From NCBI GenBank assembly GCA_050292445.1, contig JBNKLQ010000058.1, positions 1-26,069 on the forward strand: 26,069 bases of DNA. Direction: 5' to 3'. The stretch comes from Leptofilum sp050292445 (GTDB lineage: Bacteria > Chloroflexota > Anaerolineae > Promineifilales > Promineifilaceae). The notes beneath the pieces are model-generated. The model was not told where the DNA came from. It was given only the letters and a program-made list of their open reading frames with translations, and did no database searches. A program made the translations under genes and the position numbers. The stretch's first letter is position 1; every line of letters begins with the position of its first letter. This document shows, piece after piece, positions 16,101-23,524 of this stretch.

Positions 16101-19100
16101 CGCTGGATATTGAAGCCATCGTCACCGATATTGATGGTGCAGCCGTGGCAGGCACGGCCGTTTCCCTCACTGCCGCCCGCCTGGAATGGAATTACCGCGA
16201 CGGCATGTGGCGCGAAGAGGCGGTTGATACCCAAACCTGTGAGGTCACCTCTGCCGCCGAGCCGGTCGAGTGTACTTTCAGCACGGAAGTGGGTGGCACG
16301 TATGAAATTACGGCCGTTCTCACCGATGCCCAGGGCAACCAAAACCAGAGCCAGCTCACCCGCTGGGTCAGCGGCGGTAAACGACCCGTGCAGCGCAACG
16401 TCAGCCAGGAAACCGTCACCCTTATCCCGGACCAGGAAGAGTACCAGCCCGGTGATGTGGCCGAAATCCTGGTGCAGTCGCCATTTGGCCCGGCCGAAGG
16501 ACTGCTGACGCTCAACCACGGCGGCATTCTTTCTACTGAGCAGTTTACATTGGAGGATGGCAGCACGACGCTACAAATCCCCATCAGCGAAGCACACATT
16601 CCCAACCTGACTATGCAGGTAGATTTGGTTGGTTCCGCACCGCGCACAGACGATGACGGCGAGGAACTGCCGGACATACCGGCGCGCCCGGCTTTTGCCA
16701 CCGGATCGCTCAATTTGAGCGTGCCGCCGTATAGTCGGGAATTGAGCATTGCCATTGTGCCGCAGGCAGACAGTTTGGAACCGGGGGCGGAAACGGCCGT
16801 TTCCCTCACCGTTACCGATGCCAACGGCCAGCCCGTACCCAACGCCGAAGTGGCGCTGGTGGTGGTTGATGAAGCGATTCTGGCCCTGACCAACTACCAG
16901 CTTGTCAATCCGCTGGCCATCTTTTACAGGACGCAGTGGAGTTGGACGGAGAGCTGTTACGGCCGTAACAGCATCATCCTGGCCAACCCTGAATCTCTGT
17001 CCGGCGCTGACGGGGCACAAGTTGAAGCGCCCCGTACCGAGACAGACACCGCTGCCTTTGCCGTAGAAGAGGAAGCAATGGAGGAATTAGCCGTTGCTGA
17101 TATGGATGGTGCTGCTGAGCCTGCGCCTGCGGTGGCTGGTTTGTCACAGGGCGCGGACGATGCCGCCCAGACCCCCATCGATTTGCGCACCAACTTTGAT
17201 CCGCTGGCCGTTTTTGCCCCCACCAGCCAGACCGATGCTGCCGGACAGGCCGAAGTGAGCTTCACTTTGCCCGACAACCTGACGCGCTACCGCATCATGG
17301 CCGTAGCCGTGGCGGGCGACAACCTGTTTGGCTCGGCTGAGAGCAATCTCACTGCTCGCTTGCCTTTGATGATACGGCCGTCTGCCCCCCGCTTCCTCAA
17401 CTATGGCGACCAGTTTGAGCTGCCTGTTGTGGTGCAAAACCAGACCAACGAGCCAATGACCGTAGATGTAGCCCTCGATGTGACCAATCTTACCCTCACG
17501 GCTGTTGCTGGCCAGCGGGTGTTGGTGCCTGCCAACGACCGGGTAGAGGTACGTTTTCCGGCCACCACCAACAGCGCCGGTACAGCCCGCTTCCAGGTTG
17601 CGGCCGTTTCTGGTCCCTACGCCGACGCGGCCAATGGCGAACTGCCCGTTTACACGCCAGCCACCACCGAAGCGTTTGCCACCTACGGCACGCTGGATGA
17701 AGGTGCTGTGGCCCAGCCGTTTGTCATGCCAGATGGTGTGATTCTTGGCTATGGTGGTCTGGAAATTAATACCTCCTCCACTGCCCTGCAAGCCCTCACG
17801 GACGCGGTGCTCTACCTCACCAGCTCCCGCTACGACTCGGCCGATGAACTGGCCTCGCGCATCCTCACCATCGCCGCGTTGCGCGACGTGCTGACAGCCT
17901 TTGATGCCGAGGGGCTGCCAACACCGAATGAAATGGAAACGGCCGTTTCCCGCGACATCGAGCACTTGCAAGGATTACAAAATCCCGATGGCGGTTTCCC
18001 CATTTGGGAACGCAACCGGGAGTCATACCCCTACCACACCGTGCATGTGGCCCACGCCCTGGCCGTTGCCAGCCAAAAAGGGTTTGCCGTGCCTGCCGAT
18101 ATGCAGGCCAATGTGCAAAACTACCTGCAAAACATCGAGGATCATTATCCCTACTGGTACGGCCAACAGGTGCGCTGGGGGATAAGTTCCTATGCGCTCT
18201 ACGTGCGCCATCTGGCGGGGGACAGCGACTTTGCCAAAGCGCGTGCCTTGCTGGACGAAGCGGGCATTGAAAATCTGTCGCTGGAGGCCAACGCCTGGCT
18301 GTGGGAAATCCTGGCCAATGATCCCGCTTCGGCGGAAGATGTGGCCGCGATTCGCCAAACCATCAACAACCGGGCGGTGGAAACGGCCGATGCCGCCAAC
18401 TTCACCACCTCCTACGGCGACGACGCCTACCTGATGCTGCATTCAGACCGCCGCACCGACGGCATCATTTTGCAAACGCTCATCAACCAGACGCCGGAAA
18501 GTAATTTGATTCCTAAGGTGGTGAACGGCCTGCTGGCGCACCGTACGCAGGGCCGCTGGGGGAATAGCCAGGAGAATGTGTTTATTCTGCTGGCGCTGGA
18601 CAGCTACTTCAACATCTTCGAGGCGCAAACGCCGGACTTTGTGGCCCAGATTTGGCTGGGACAGACCTATGCTGGGGCGCAGGAATTTGTCGGGCGCAGC
18701 ACAGATCGTTACCTGACGGAAATTCCGATGAGCTACTTGGCCGATGAGGAAGTTGGGGATGTGATTGTGAGTATGGATGGAAACGGCCGTCTCTACTACC
18801 GCCTCTCTCTCAACTATGCCCCAACCGATCTCACACTGGATTCGCTGAATCGCGGTTTTGTGGTGCAGCGCACCTATGAAGGCGTGGATGATCCCGAGGA
18901 TGTTTATCAGGATGCCGATGGCATCTGGCATATCAAGTTGGGGGCACGGGTGCGGGTGCGCCTGACGTTAGTTGCCGATAATCGTCGCTATCACGTCGCC
19001 TTGGTTGATCCGCTGCCTGCTGGCCTGGAACCCATCAATCCAGCGCTGGCTGTCTCCCAAAGCGTGCCAGAAGACCCAGATGCCTTAAACGGTAGTTTGC

Positions 19101-19318
19101 CCTGGTGGTGGTGGTGGCAGTGGTACGATCACCAAAATGTGCGAGATGAGCGGGTGGAAGCGTTTAGTTCGCTGCTGTGGGAAGGCGTGTACACCTATGA
19201 TTACGTCGCACGGGCCACGACGCCTGGCACCTTCATTGCCCCACCAACCAAAGCGGAAGAAATGTACTCGCCAGATGTGTTTGGCCGCAGCAGCAGCGAT
19301 CTGGTCATTGTGGAATAA
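13157..19318 (+). CDS. Alpha-2-macroglobulin family protein, thioester-less
   Basis: This 2053-residue protein is a bacterial alpha-2-macroglobulin, a family thought to trap proteases at the cell surface. Residues 14-36 form an N-terminal transmembrane anchor; no lipobox cysteine is seen. Ig-like/macroglobulin beta domains follow (about 165-600). The conserved DRAMYRPGEEVHIKGW is at 717-732, further MG domains run to about 1270, and an acidic, Ala-rich linker is near 1290-1340. The A2M domain starts near 1345 (LPDNLTRYRIMAVAV; RPSAPRFLNYGD). The terpenoid-cyclase-like thioester domain spans about 1515-1830. At the usual GCxEQ thioester position the sequence reads SSRYDSADELAS (1556-1567), so the Cys-Gln bond cannot form. 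The C-terminal domain has the family pattern DPLPAGLEP...RDERVEAF...YDYVARATTPGTF. A run of five Trp occurs at 1983-1987. No pbpC gene, its usual partner in E. coli-type systems, is in the window. The gene holds ten exact ACGGCCGT copies. Confidence 0.95.
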   Translation: MSQSTGSGNKWQRRSIIGGIAALFIVIAAGAGIWYFQLRDQPDGGDGFTTPTIRTETAVSSGVGIESAGFSSPNTTVASLLISLSEGQSLPDALSTNPLVTGDPLTEAEIAQILARLPELVGEPTDEQDFNLPDELLPPPRPGTTIDQTFPPPPTEAEPPIVPDGPLEVLRYTPEGDIGLAPFLNVTFNQPMVPLTDLTSLSEADVPVNLTPDLPGTWQWISPQTLRFEFDAEAVDRLPMATDFVAEVPAGTVSASGNELAETVRWTFSTPPVQMVNSYPPSYQPQPLEPVIFITFDQLIEPMAVLPTIHLTADGDTQAIRLATPEEIEADDQVSRLADSAREGYWLAIRSERPLPSDAQIEVTVGPNTPSAEGPRLNPNAQTFTFYTYPPLRLERHTCGWSEDDCPPLTPFHIEFNNPLDTAAFSETMIRIEPELPGATVQLNYNGLTIQGLTKGRTRYEVTIDGSLSDLFGQTLGDDETVRFRVDTAVPFVSGPRELLVTTDPSASDPSLTLYVMNYEELHVRMYAVTPEAWDAYMDYRRDFDQRDELPTPPGDLVFDEMVPIDYEEDVLTETAVSLSEGLEGETGHLIVVVQPPELPRDIWEQRSQTIHTWVQVTQIGLDALADHQQVVAWATDLADGAPLSGVTISGSQNRVTATTATDGLARFDLPSSGIRWLVATQGDDSAILPTSYSYWDEEGWRPRALQDELRWHIFDDRAMYRPGEEVHIKGWLRHISGEGAITLPGDRLNEIRYQSYDSQGNVIVEGTALLNTFGGFDFSFDLPENSNLGYAYMEFRANSQYGSHEFQIQEFRRPEFEVSARQESVGPYVVGDAATVAVTASYFAGGPLANADTNWYVTSTPTYYSPPGWPEFSFGTWTPWWYFDGGYGFEAEYDYVDFGFPGPSGQVAETFTGLTNAGGEHFLQIDFEALEGNRPFTVRAEATVMDVNRQAWSSSTNLLVHPADLYVGLRSPSTFVEQGEPLDIEAIVTDIDGAAVAGTAVSLTAARLEWNYRDGMWREEAVDTQTCEVTSAAEPVECTFSTEVGGTYEITAVLTDAQGNQNQSQLTRWVSGGKRPVQRNVSQETVTLIPDQEEYQPGDVAEILVQSPFGPAEGLLTLNHGGILSTEQFTLEDGSTTLQIPISEAHIPNLTMQVDLVGSAPRTDDDGEELPDIPARPAFATGSLNLSVPPYSRELSIAIVPQADSLEPGAETAVSLTVTDANGQPVPNAEVALVVVDEAILALTNYQLVNPLAIFYRTQWSWTESCYGRNSIILANPESLSGADGAQVEAPRTETDTAAFAVEEEAMEELAVADMDGAAEPAPAVAGLSQGADDAAQTPIDLRTNFDPLAVFAPTSQTDAAGQAEVSFTLPDNLTRYRIMAVAVAGDNLFGSAESNLTARLPLMIRPSAPRFLNYGDQFELPVVVQNQTNEPMTVDVALDVTNLTLTAVAGQRVLVPANDRVEVRFPATTNSAGTARFQVAAVSGPYADAANGELPVYTPATTEAFATYGTLDEGAVAQPFVMPDGVILGYGGLEINTSSTALQALTDAVLYLTSSRYDSADELASRILTIAALRDVLTAFDAEGLPTPNEMETAVSRDIEHLQGLQNPDGGFPIWERNRESYPYHTVHVAHALAVASQKGFAVPADMQANVQNYLQNIEDHYPYWYGQQVRWGISSYALYVRHLAGDSDFAKARALLDEAGIENLSLEANAWLWEILANDPASAEDVAAIRQTINNRAVETADAANFTTSYGDDAYLMLHSDRRTDGIILQTLINQTPESNLIPKVVNGLLAHRTQGRWGNSQENVFILLALDSYFNIFEAQTPDFVAQIWLGQTYAGAQEFVGRSTDRYLTEIPMSYLADEEVGDVIVSMDGNGRLYYRLSLNYAPTDLTLDSLNRGFVVQRTYEGVDDPEDVYQDADGIWHIKLGARVRVRLTLVADNRRYHVALVDPLPAGLEPINPALAVSQSVPEDPDALNGSLPWWWWWQWYDHQNVRDERVEAFSSLLWEGVYTYDYVARATTPGTFIAPPTKAEEMYSPDVFGRSSSDLVIVE

Positions 19319-19326
19319 ACTTGGAT

Positions 19327-19341
19327 TTCCCCGGAAACTGT
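19327..19341 (+). repeat. Second copy of the 15-mer TTCCCCGGAAACTGT
   Basis: This is identical to 3779-3793 and again lies just after the stop codon of a plus-strand gene (stop at 19316-19318). Sequence beyond the 15-mer is not shared. Confidence 0.7.
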
Positions 19342-19349
19342 CCAATCGT

Positions 19350-19416
19350 CAGGTGTGACGCACTTTCTTCAGCAAATTTTGCTGAGATTCACCCCAAGGC
19401 AAGTGCGTCGCACCTG
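19350..19416. repeat. 16-bp inverted repeat with nested hairpin between convergent genes
   Basis: The outer arms 19350-19365 (CAGGTGTGACGCACTT) and 19401-19416 (AAGTGCGTCGCACCTG) pair with one G-T type mismatch. A nested perfect stem, 19369-19376 (TCAGCAAA) with 19378-19385, lies inside. It sits between the convergent alpha-2-macroglobulin and haem-binding protein genes and could stop transcription from both, although there is no long T-run. It may be a dispersed palindromic repeat. Confidence 0.75.
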
Positions 19417-19438
19417 TTAGTCACAATATTATTGCGGC

Positions 19439-19933
19439 TTAATCATCGTCGTCAATGTGTTGCGATCCTTCATTTTTTTCGAGATTCTCGCCGCCGCCAG
19501 TAGACAGGAGGCCCTGTGCCAGTTGGTCTAACTCTGCATCTGTGAGGCGTGCTTCTGGGTGGGTAATAAGGAATACTTTCATCGGCATTTCGCCTTCCCA
19601 GATGGCTTCAGCCATCTCGTCGCCTTCTTCTCCTTCACCGTTTGTGCCCCATTCTGAAAAGTTTAATTCCTGTCGGCCTTCTTCAACATCGTGCTGTACC
19701 AGCCAGGAGATGGGGGCAACGTTGCTGTACCAGGGCCATTTGGTTTCATTGCTGTGGCAGTCAAAACAGGCGCGTTCGGCCAGAGCACGGGTTTCTGGGC
19801 TGTCCCAGTTGGGTTCGCTTTGTACGGGGGGATTGCTGTGGTTACGGCCGTATGGCACCAGCTGAAGCACGACAAACCCGGCGATGACCAGGATGCCACC
19901 CCATTTTGCTATTTTTTTCAATGTTGTGTTCAT
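19439..19933 (-). CDS. Haem-binding domain protein (small c-type cytochrome-like)
   Basis: The 164 residues start with a membrane anchor (about 11-27), followed by a periplasmic or exposed domain with a single c-type haem motif CFDCH (C56, C59, H60). The flanking pattern, CHSNETKWPWYSNVAPISWL, QHDVEEGR and LNFSEW, is that of the haem-binding domain (Haem_bd) family found in Bacteroidota, Chloroflexota and others. The role is presumably electron transfer or haem sensing; no redox partner is encoded nearby. A late MPMKVFLITHPEARLTDAE segment contains candidate distal ligands (Met, His). The C-terminus is unusually acidic (HIDDDD). The ATG at 19933 has a good AAGGAG ribosome binding site. The gene is divergent from the response regulator, sharing a 192-bp control region. 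Confidence 0.88.
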   Translation of the reverse strand: MNTTLKKIAKWGGILVIAGFVVLQLVPYGRNHSNPPVQSEPNWDSPETRALAERACFDCHSNETKWPWYSNVAPISWLVQHDVEEGRQELNFSEWGTNGEGEEGDEMAEAIWEGEMPMKVFLITHPEARLTDAELDQLAQGLLSTGGGENLEKNEGSQHIDDDD

Positions 19934-19956
19934 TTCGATAAAGCTCCTTCAAAATG

Positions 19957-20097
19957 ATTATAATTTGGTTTGTGAAAAAACCCACGAGGAGTATACGGTA
20001 GCACGGTCAAAATTAGGTTAAAATCAAACAAAACCACCTTAAATTCAGCTTAAATCACACTGGGTTGCTTGATTCCCTTTCTGCCCTGTGCCACAAT
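19957..20097. promoter_or_regulatory. Divergent control region with 11-bp-spaced TTAAA direct repeats
   Basis: The direct repeat CTTAAAT occurs at 20038-20044 and 20049-20055, exactly 11 bp apart. This is the spacing typical of binding sites for OmpR/PhoB-type regulators. A third TTAAAATCA-like copy starts at 20018. Downstream on the plus strand, TTGATT (20069-20074) and CACAAT (20092-20097) are a plausible -35/-10 pair with a 17-bp spacer for the response regulator gene. On the minus strand, a perfect TATAAT (complement of 19957-19962) lies 24 bp ahead of the haem-binding protein ATG. Confidence 0.5.
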
Positions 20098-20125
20098 CTC
20101 ATAAATTTGTAAAGGAAATTTTTCC

Positions 20126-20818
20126 ATGACACGGCTGCTATTAATTGATGACGATCCGATGATTACCGAACCACTGGCGCGGCAGTTGGGACTGGCTGGC
20201 TATGATGTGTTGGTGGCCCATGACGGCCGTTCCGGCCTAGAACTGGCCCAATCCAAACAGCCAGACCTGGTTGTGTTGGATGTGATGATGCCGGAGACAG
20301 ATGGCTGGGAAGTGTGCCAGAAGCTGCGCCAGAGCAGCGTGGTGCCCATCCTCATGCTGACCGCGCTGGGTGAGGAAGTGGACCGTATTTTGGGGCTGGA
20401 ATTGGGGGCCGATGATTACCTGACCAAGCCATTCAGCATACGTGAGCTGAAAGCGCGCATCAAAGCGCTGCTGCGCCGGGTGGAGCTGGATCAGCAGGCG
20501 GCTCCCAGCCGCAATGAACTGGTCGTGGGCGATATTCGCGTGGCGCTGGACAGTCGGCAGGTGTTCAAAAAAGATGAACCTTTGCAGCTGCGCTACAAGG
20601 AGTTTGAGCTGCTGAGCCTGTTGCTAAGTCGGGCGGGGGATGTCGTGACGCGCGCCGAACTGTTCGACAAAATTTGTGGCACCGATTGGTTGGGAGATAC
20701 GCGCACGCTCGATGTCCATATCCGCTGGCTGCGCGAAAAAATTGAGGCTGATCCCAGCCAGCCGCGCTACATCCAAACGGTGCGCGGTGTGGGCTACCGG
20801 CTGGTGGTGGTTGGGTGA
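20126..20818 (+). CDS. OmpR/PhoB-family response regulator
   Basis: The 230 residues comprise a receiver domain (1-115) and a winged-helix DNA-binding domain (about 130-228). The phosphoacceptor is Asp52 in VVLDVMMPETDGWEV, with the acidic pair D8-D10 (LLIDDDP), T80-region (MLTALGE) and K102-region (YLTKPF) all in place. The output domain shows LRYKEFELLSLLLSRAGDVVTRAEL, TRTLDVHIRWLREKIE and IQTVRGVGYRL. It should be phosphorylated by the kinase encoded next and then bind tandem 11-bp repeats; such repeats lie just upstream (20038-20055), suggesting autoregulation. AAAGGA precedes the ATG by 8 nt. The stop codon overlaps the kinase start by one base, indicating translational coupling. The stimulus and targets are not known. 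Confidence 0.96.
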   Translation: MTRLLLIDDDPMITEPLARQLGLAGYDVLVAHDGRSGLELAQSKQPDLVVLDVMMPETDGWEVCQKLRQSSVVPILMLTALGEEVDRILGLELGADDYLTKPFSIRELKARIKALLRRVELDQQAAPSRNELVVGDIRVALDSRQVFKKDEPLQLRYKEFELLSLLLSRAGDVVTRAELFDKICGTDWLGDTRTLDVHIRWLREKIEADPSQPRYIQTVRGVGYRLVVVG

Positions 20819-22263
20819 TGTTTAGTCATTGGCGGCTGCGCACTCGTTTAATTGTGACTTATGTTAGCCTGATTTTGTTGGGCTTTGTCGGGCTGGCACT
20901 GCTAGCAGGTAATCAGATTTCTGCCGGAGCGGTGCAGGATTTTGAGCGCAGTCTGGAAACCCAGGCGGCGCTGGTGGCCCGCAATTTACACAGTCCTTTG
21001 GAGCATTTTTTAGAGGGGGAAGGCTCTTTTTCCTCGATGGAAACGGCCGTTTCCGAACTAGCCAACGATTACAACTTCCAAATCACCCTCATCGGGCCAG
21101 ACGGATTTGCCTGGCTGAGCAGTGATGAATCTATCGGCAATGTTAATCTGGCTGAAGACCCAGAAGTGCAGGCCGTACTCAACCGCAGCTCGAACCTTGT
21201 CTTCGATACTCGCCCCGACGCGCAAAATGTTTCTTATATTTATACGGCCGTTCCCGTCACAGAAGATGGACATCTCCTCAGCGTGGTGCGCATCGCCGCG
21301 CCTGCCAGCGCCACTGCTGGCATCATCAGTCAGCGCTACCTGCAATTGGCTGTGGGTGTGTTAGTTTTAACCGGGTTGGCTGTGATAGCTGCGCTCTGGC
21401 TGGCTGCCTCGTTTACGCGGCCGTTGGAAGGTTTGCAGACATCGGCCATGAGATTGGCTGCTGGCGACTTGTCGCAGCGCGTACATGTTAGCCGCCAGGA
21501 CGAACTGGGGCAGTTGGGAGAAACATTTAACCACATGGCCGAGCAGGTAGAGGCGATGCTGCTGGAGCAAAAAGCGTTTGCCAGCAACGCCTCGCACGAG
21601 TTGCGCACGCCGCTCACCACCATCCGCCTGCGCAGCGAAGCATTGCGCGAAGGCAACTTGGATGAGACCCTAACCCAACAATACATTGCCGAAATTGATG
21701 ATGAAGTGGCTCGCCTGGGTCGTTTGGTGAACGATCTCATCCAGCTCTCCCGCTTTGATTCTGGCCGGGCAGAAGTGGGCCATGAGTTAATCGATCCAGT
21801 ACGATTGGGGCGTTCCCTGTGCCAACAGTTGCAGAAAACGGCCGAATCTAAACATATCCTCCTCCACTTTGAAGCGCCTGCTCACTTGCCGTCTATCCAG
21901 GCCAATCAAAGCCATTTGCGCATTGTGCTGCAAAATTTGCTGGGCAACGCGCTGAAATATACGCCAGAAGGCGGGCAGGTGACCTGGCAGCTCTCGTTGG
22001 AAGATGGCACCCTGCGCAGCGAGATTCATGATAGCGGCATTGGCCTTTCTGCCGAGGACATTCCACACTTGTTTGAGCGCTTTTACCGCGCCGACAAAGC
22101 TCACACCCGGGCCACAGGTGGTACCGGCCTGGGTTTACCTCTGGCCAAATCTATTGTAGAGTTCTATAACGGCCGTATTCAAATTCACAGCGATGGGCCA
22201 GGCAAGGGCACCACGGCGACAGTTTGGTGGCCATTGCCTACACAAAACGGCGCAACGCAGTAA
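20818..22263 (+). CDS. Membrane sensor histidine kinase
   Basis: The 481 residues include a first transmembrane helix (about 10-31), an extracytoplasmic sensor of about 140 residues and a second helix (about 175-197). A HAMP domain (about 198-250), a HisKA domain and a HATPase domain follow. The phosphorylated histidine is His260 in ASNASHELRTPLTTIR. The ATP-binding boxes are N (VLQNLLGNALKYTPEGG), G1 (IHDSGIGLSAEDI), F (LFERFYRA) and G2 (GGTGLGLPLAKSIVE). The sensor domain is CACHE/PAS-like in size but its ligand is unknown. The ATG at 20818 is preferred because it overlaps the regulator stop codon (TGATG); a GTG at 20815 is also possible. Two ACGGCCGT copies fall in the poorly conserved sensor region (21043, 21244). 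Confidence 0.95.
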   Translation: MFSHWRLRTRLIVTYVSLILLGFVGLALLAGNQISAGAVQDFERSLETQAALVARNLHSPLEHFLEGEGSFSSMETAVSELANDYNFQITLIGPDGFAWLSSDESIGNVNLAEDPEVQAVLNRSSNLVFDTRPDAQNVSYIYTAVPVTEDGHLLSVVRIAAPASATAGIISQRYLQLAVGVLVLTGLAVIAALWLAASFTRPLEGLQTSAMRLAAGDLSQRVHVSRQDELGQLGETFNHMAEQVEAMLLEQKAFASNASHELRTPLTTIRLRSEALREGNLDETLTQQYIAEIDDEVARLGRLVNDLIQLSRFDSGRAEVGHELIDPVRLGRSLCQQLQKTAESKHILLHFEAPAHLPSIQANQSHLRIVLQNLLGNALKYTPEGGQVTWQLSLEDGTLRSEIHDSGIGLSAEDIPHLFERFYRADKAHTRATGGTGLGLPLAKSIVEFYNGRIQIHSDGPGKGTTATVWWPLPTQNGATQ

Positions 22264-22309
22264 GAGACTTCACCATTGGTGCCGATCATCATGAATTATT
22301 ATGGAACGC

Positions 22310-22351
22310 TGATTTACCTGATCTCCCTGATCATGGTAATCAGGTAAATCA
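22310..22351. repeat. Perfect 13-bp inverted repeat upstream of the patatin gene
   Basis: Arms 22310-22322 (TGATTTACCTGAT) and 22339-22351 (ATCAGGTAAATCA) pair perfectly around a 16-nt loop that again contains CCTGATCATGG. The repeated CCTGAT/ATCAGG text and the following AACATCCTGTTTCC resemble dispersed CCTGT-type repeats seen in other genomes. There is no T-run after the stem, so termination of the kinase operon is possible but not clear. Confidence 0.75.
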
Positions 22352-22377
22352 ACATCCTGTTTCCAGAGGAGGGCGAT

Positions 22378-23487
22378 ATGCATTTTAACCTGGTTTTTGA
22401 GGGCGGTGGAGCCAAAGGGGTGGTTTTTGCCGGTGCGATGCGGGAATTTGAACGTCTGGGGCATAGTTACGGCCGTCTGCTGGGCACTTCTGCTGGGGCC
22501 ATCACGGCGACGCTCCTTGCCGCCAATTTCTCGGCAAATGAAATGTTGGACCAGGTTAACGAAAAACTGGCCGATGGTTCTCCCCGTTTTGCCACGTTTA
22601 TGGACGTGGCCGACTCGATTGCTGAGGCTGATTGGGAAAACAGCGTCCTCTTCAAACTATTCAAACAAATTGATTGGCCTTTTGTGCCAGAATCGGCAGA
22701 ACGCCGGATGGATGATTATATCTTCAAGCAGTTTATGCAGATGAAAATCTACCGTCTGCTCTTCACCTTTCTGGAACTGGGCGGATTGTATGCTGGCAAT
22801 GCCTTTTTAGAATGGCTGCGTGAGAAGTTGGATCTGAACGGCCGTAATCTAGGACAAGCTACTCTGGCTGAATTTTACGAACACACGGGTAAAGACCTGA
22901 ACGTTGTTGCCTCTAACATCACAGATGGCGGGATTCTGGTCTTAAACCATCGCACTGCACCGAATTGCCCCGTGGCCTGGGCCGTGCGCATGTCCATGAG
23001 TATTCCTTTTGTCTGGCAAGAAGTTCGCTGGCGGCAAGAATGGGGCACCTATCATGGGCGGGACATCACTGGCCATGCTATTGTTGACGGCGGGCTTAAC
23101 TCCAATTTTCCCATTCGGCTGTTGATTTCACGCAGCCCTGATGTAATTGATGTGATGGGACCGCATGACGGAACCTTTACCCTGGGCATGCTCATCGATG
23201 AAACGAAACCGGTTGCTAATAGTCAAATTGGCAAGACCGCTGCCGGTTCTCCCGCAACCGTGGAAATAAAGAATCTTCCCATTGTGCGCCGTGTCTCTAA
23301 TCTGGTTAATACAATGACCAACGCCTACGATAAAACCATTATCGATGCTTACAAGGATGGTGTGTGTCGTTTACCGGCTAAAGGGTACGAAACAACTGAT
23401 TTTGATATGAGCGATGAGCGGGTAGCCGCTCTGGTTACGGCCGGTGAACAAACGATGCGCGAGTTTTTCCTTGCTTTTCAACTTTGA
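22378..23487 (+). CDS. Patatin-like phospholipase
   Basis: The 369 residues belong to the patatin-like lipid acyl hydrolases, which use a Ser-Asp dyad. Visible motifs are the oxyanion loop EGGGAKGVVFAGA (8-20), the nucleophile elbow GTSAG with Ser38 (36-40), and the catalytic Asp237 in IVDGGLNSNFP. SMSIPFVW ahead of it is also typical. There is no signal peptide, so the enzyme should be cytoplasmic or act at the inner face of the membrane, or be secreted by another route. The length is normal for single-domain bacterial patatins. The ATG at 22378 has a strong GAGGAGGG ribosome binding site. The C-terminal part (about 270-369) has no recognised motif. It may act on membrane phospholipids; the substrate cannot be read from sequence. 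Confidence 0.94.
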   Translation: MHFNLVFEGGGAKGVVFAGAMREFERLGHSYGRLLGTSAGAITATLLAANFSANEMLDQVNEKLADGSPRFATFMDVADSIAEADWENSVLFKLFKQIDWPFVPESAERRMDDYIFKQFMQMKIYRLLFTFLELGGLYAGNAFLEWLREKLDLNGRNLGQATLAEFYEHTGKDLNVVASNITDGGILVLNHRTAPNCPVAWAVRMSMSIPFVWQEVRWRQEWGTYHGRDITGHAIVDGGLNSNFPIRLLISRSPDVIDVMGPHDGTFTLGMLIDETKPVANSQIGKTAAGSPATVEIKNLPIVRRVSNLVNTMTNAYDKTIIDAYKDGVCRLPAKGYETTDFDMSDERVAALVTAGEQTMREFFLAFQL

Positions 23488-23511
23488 ATCGTAAATCATC
23501 GTTTTCGCCGT

Positions 23512-23517
23512 TATAAT
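23512..23517 (+). promoter_or_regulatory. Perfect -10 box TATAAT immediately before a start codon
   Basis: TATAAT at 23512-23517 lies 7 bp before the ATG at 23525. Transcription from it would begin at or next to the A of the start codon, which would make a leaderless mRNA. No Shine-Dalgarno is present in the 37-bp gap. The best -35 candidate, TTGAAT (23484-23489), is too far away (22-bp spacer). Confidence 0.45.
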
Positions 23518-23524
23518 TCCTGGC

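Noticed and set aside
17144..17971. Long open frame (275 codons) on the minus strand inside the macroglobulin gene
   Set aside because: It lies fully opposite a clearly real conserved gene, has a low-complexity Gly/Arg/His-rich translation and no recognisable domain. Long antisense frames are expected in GC-biased codons.
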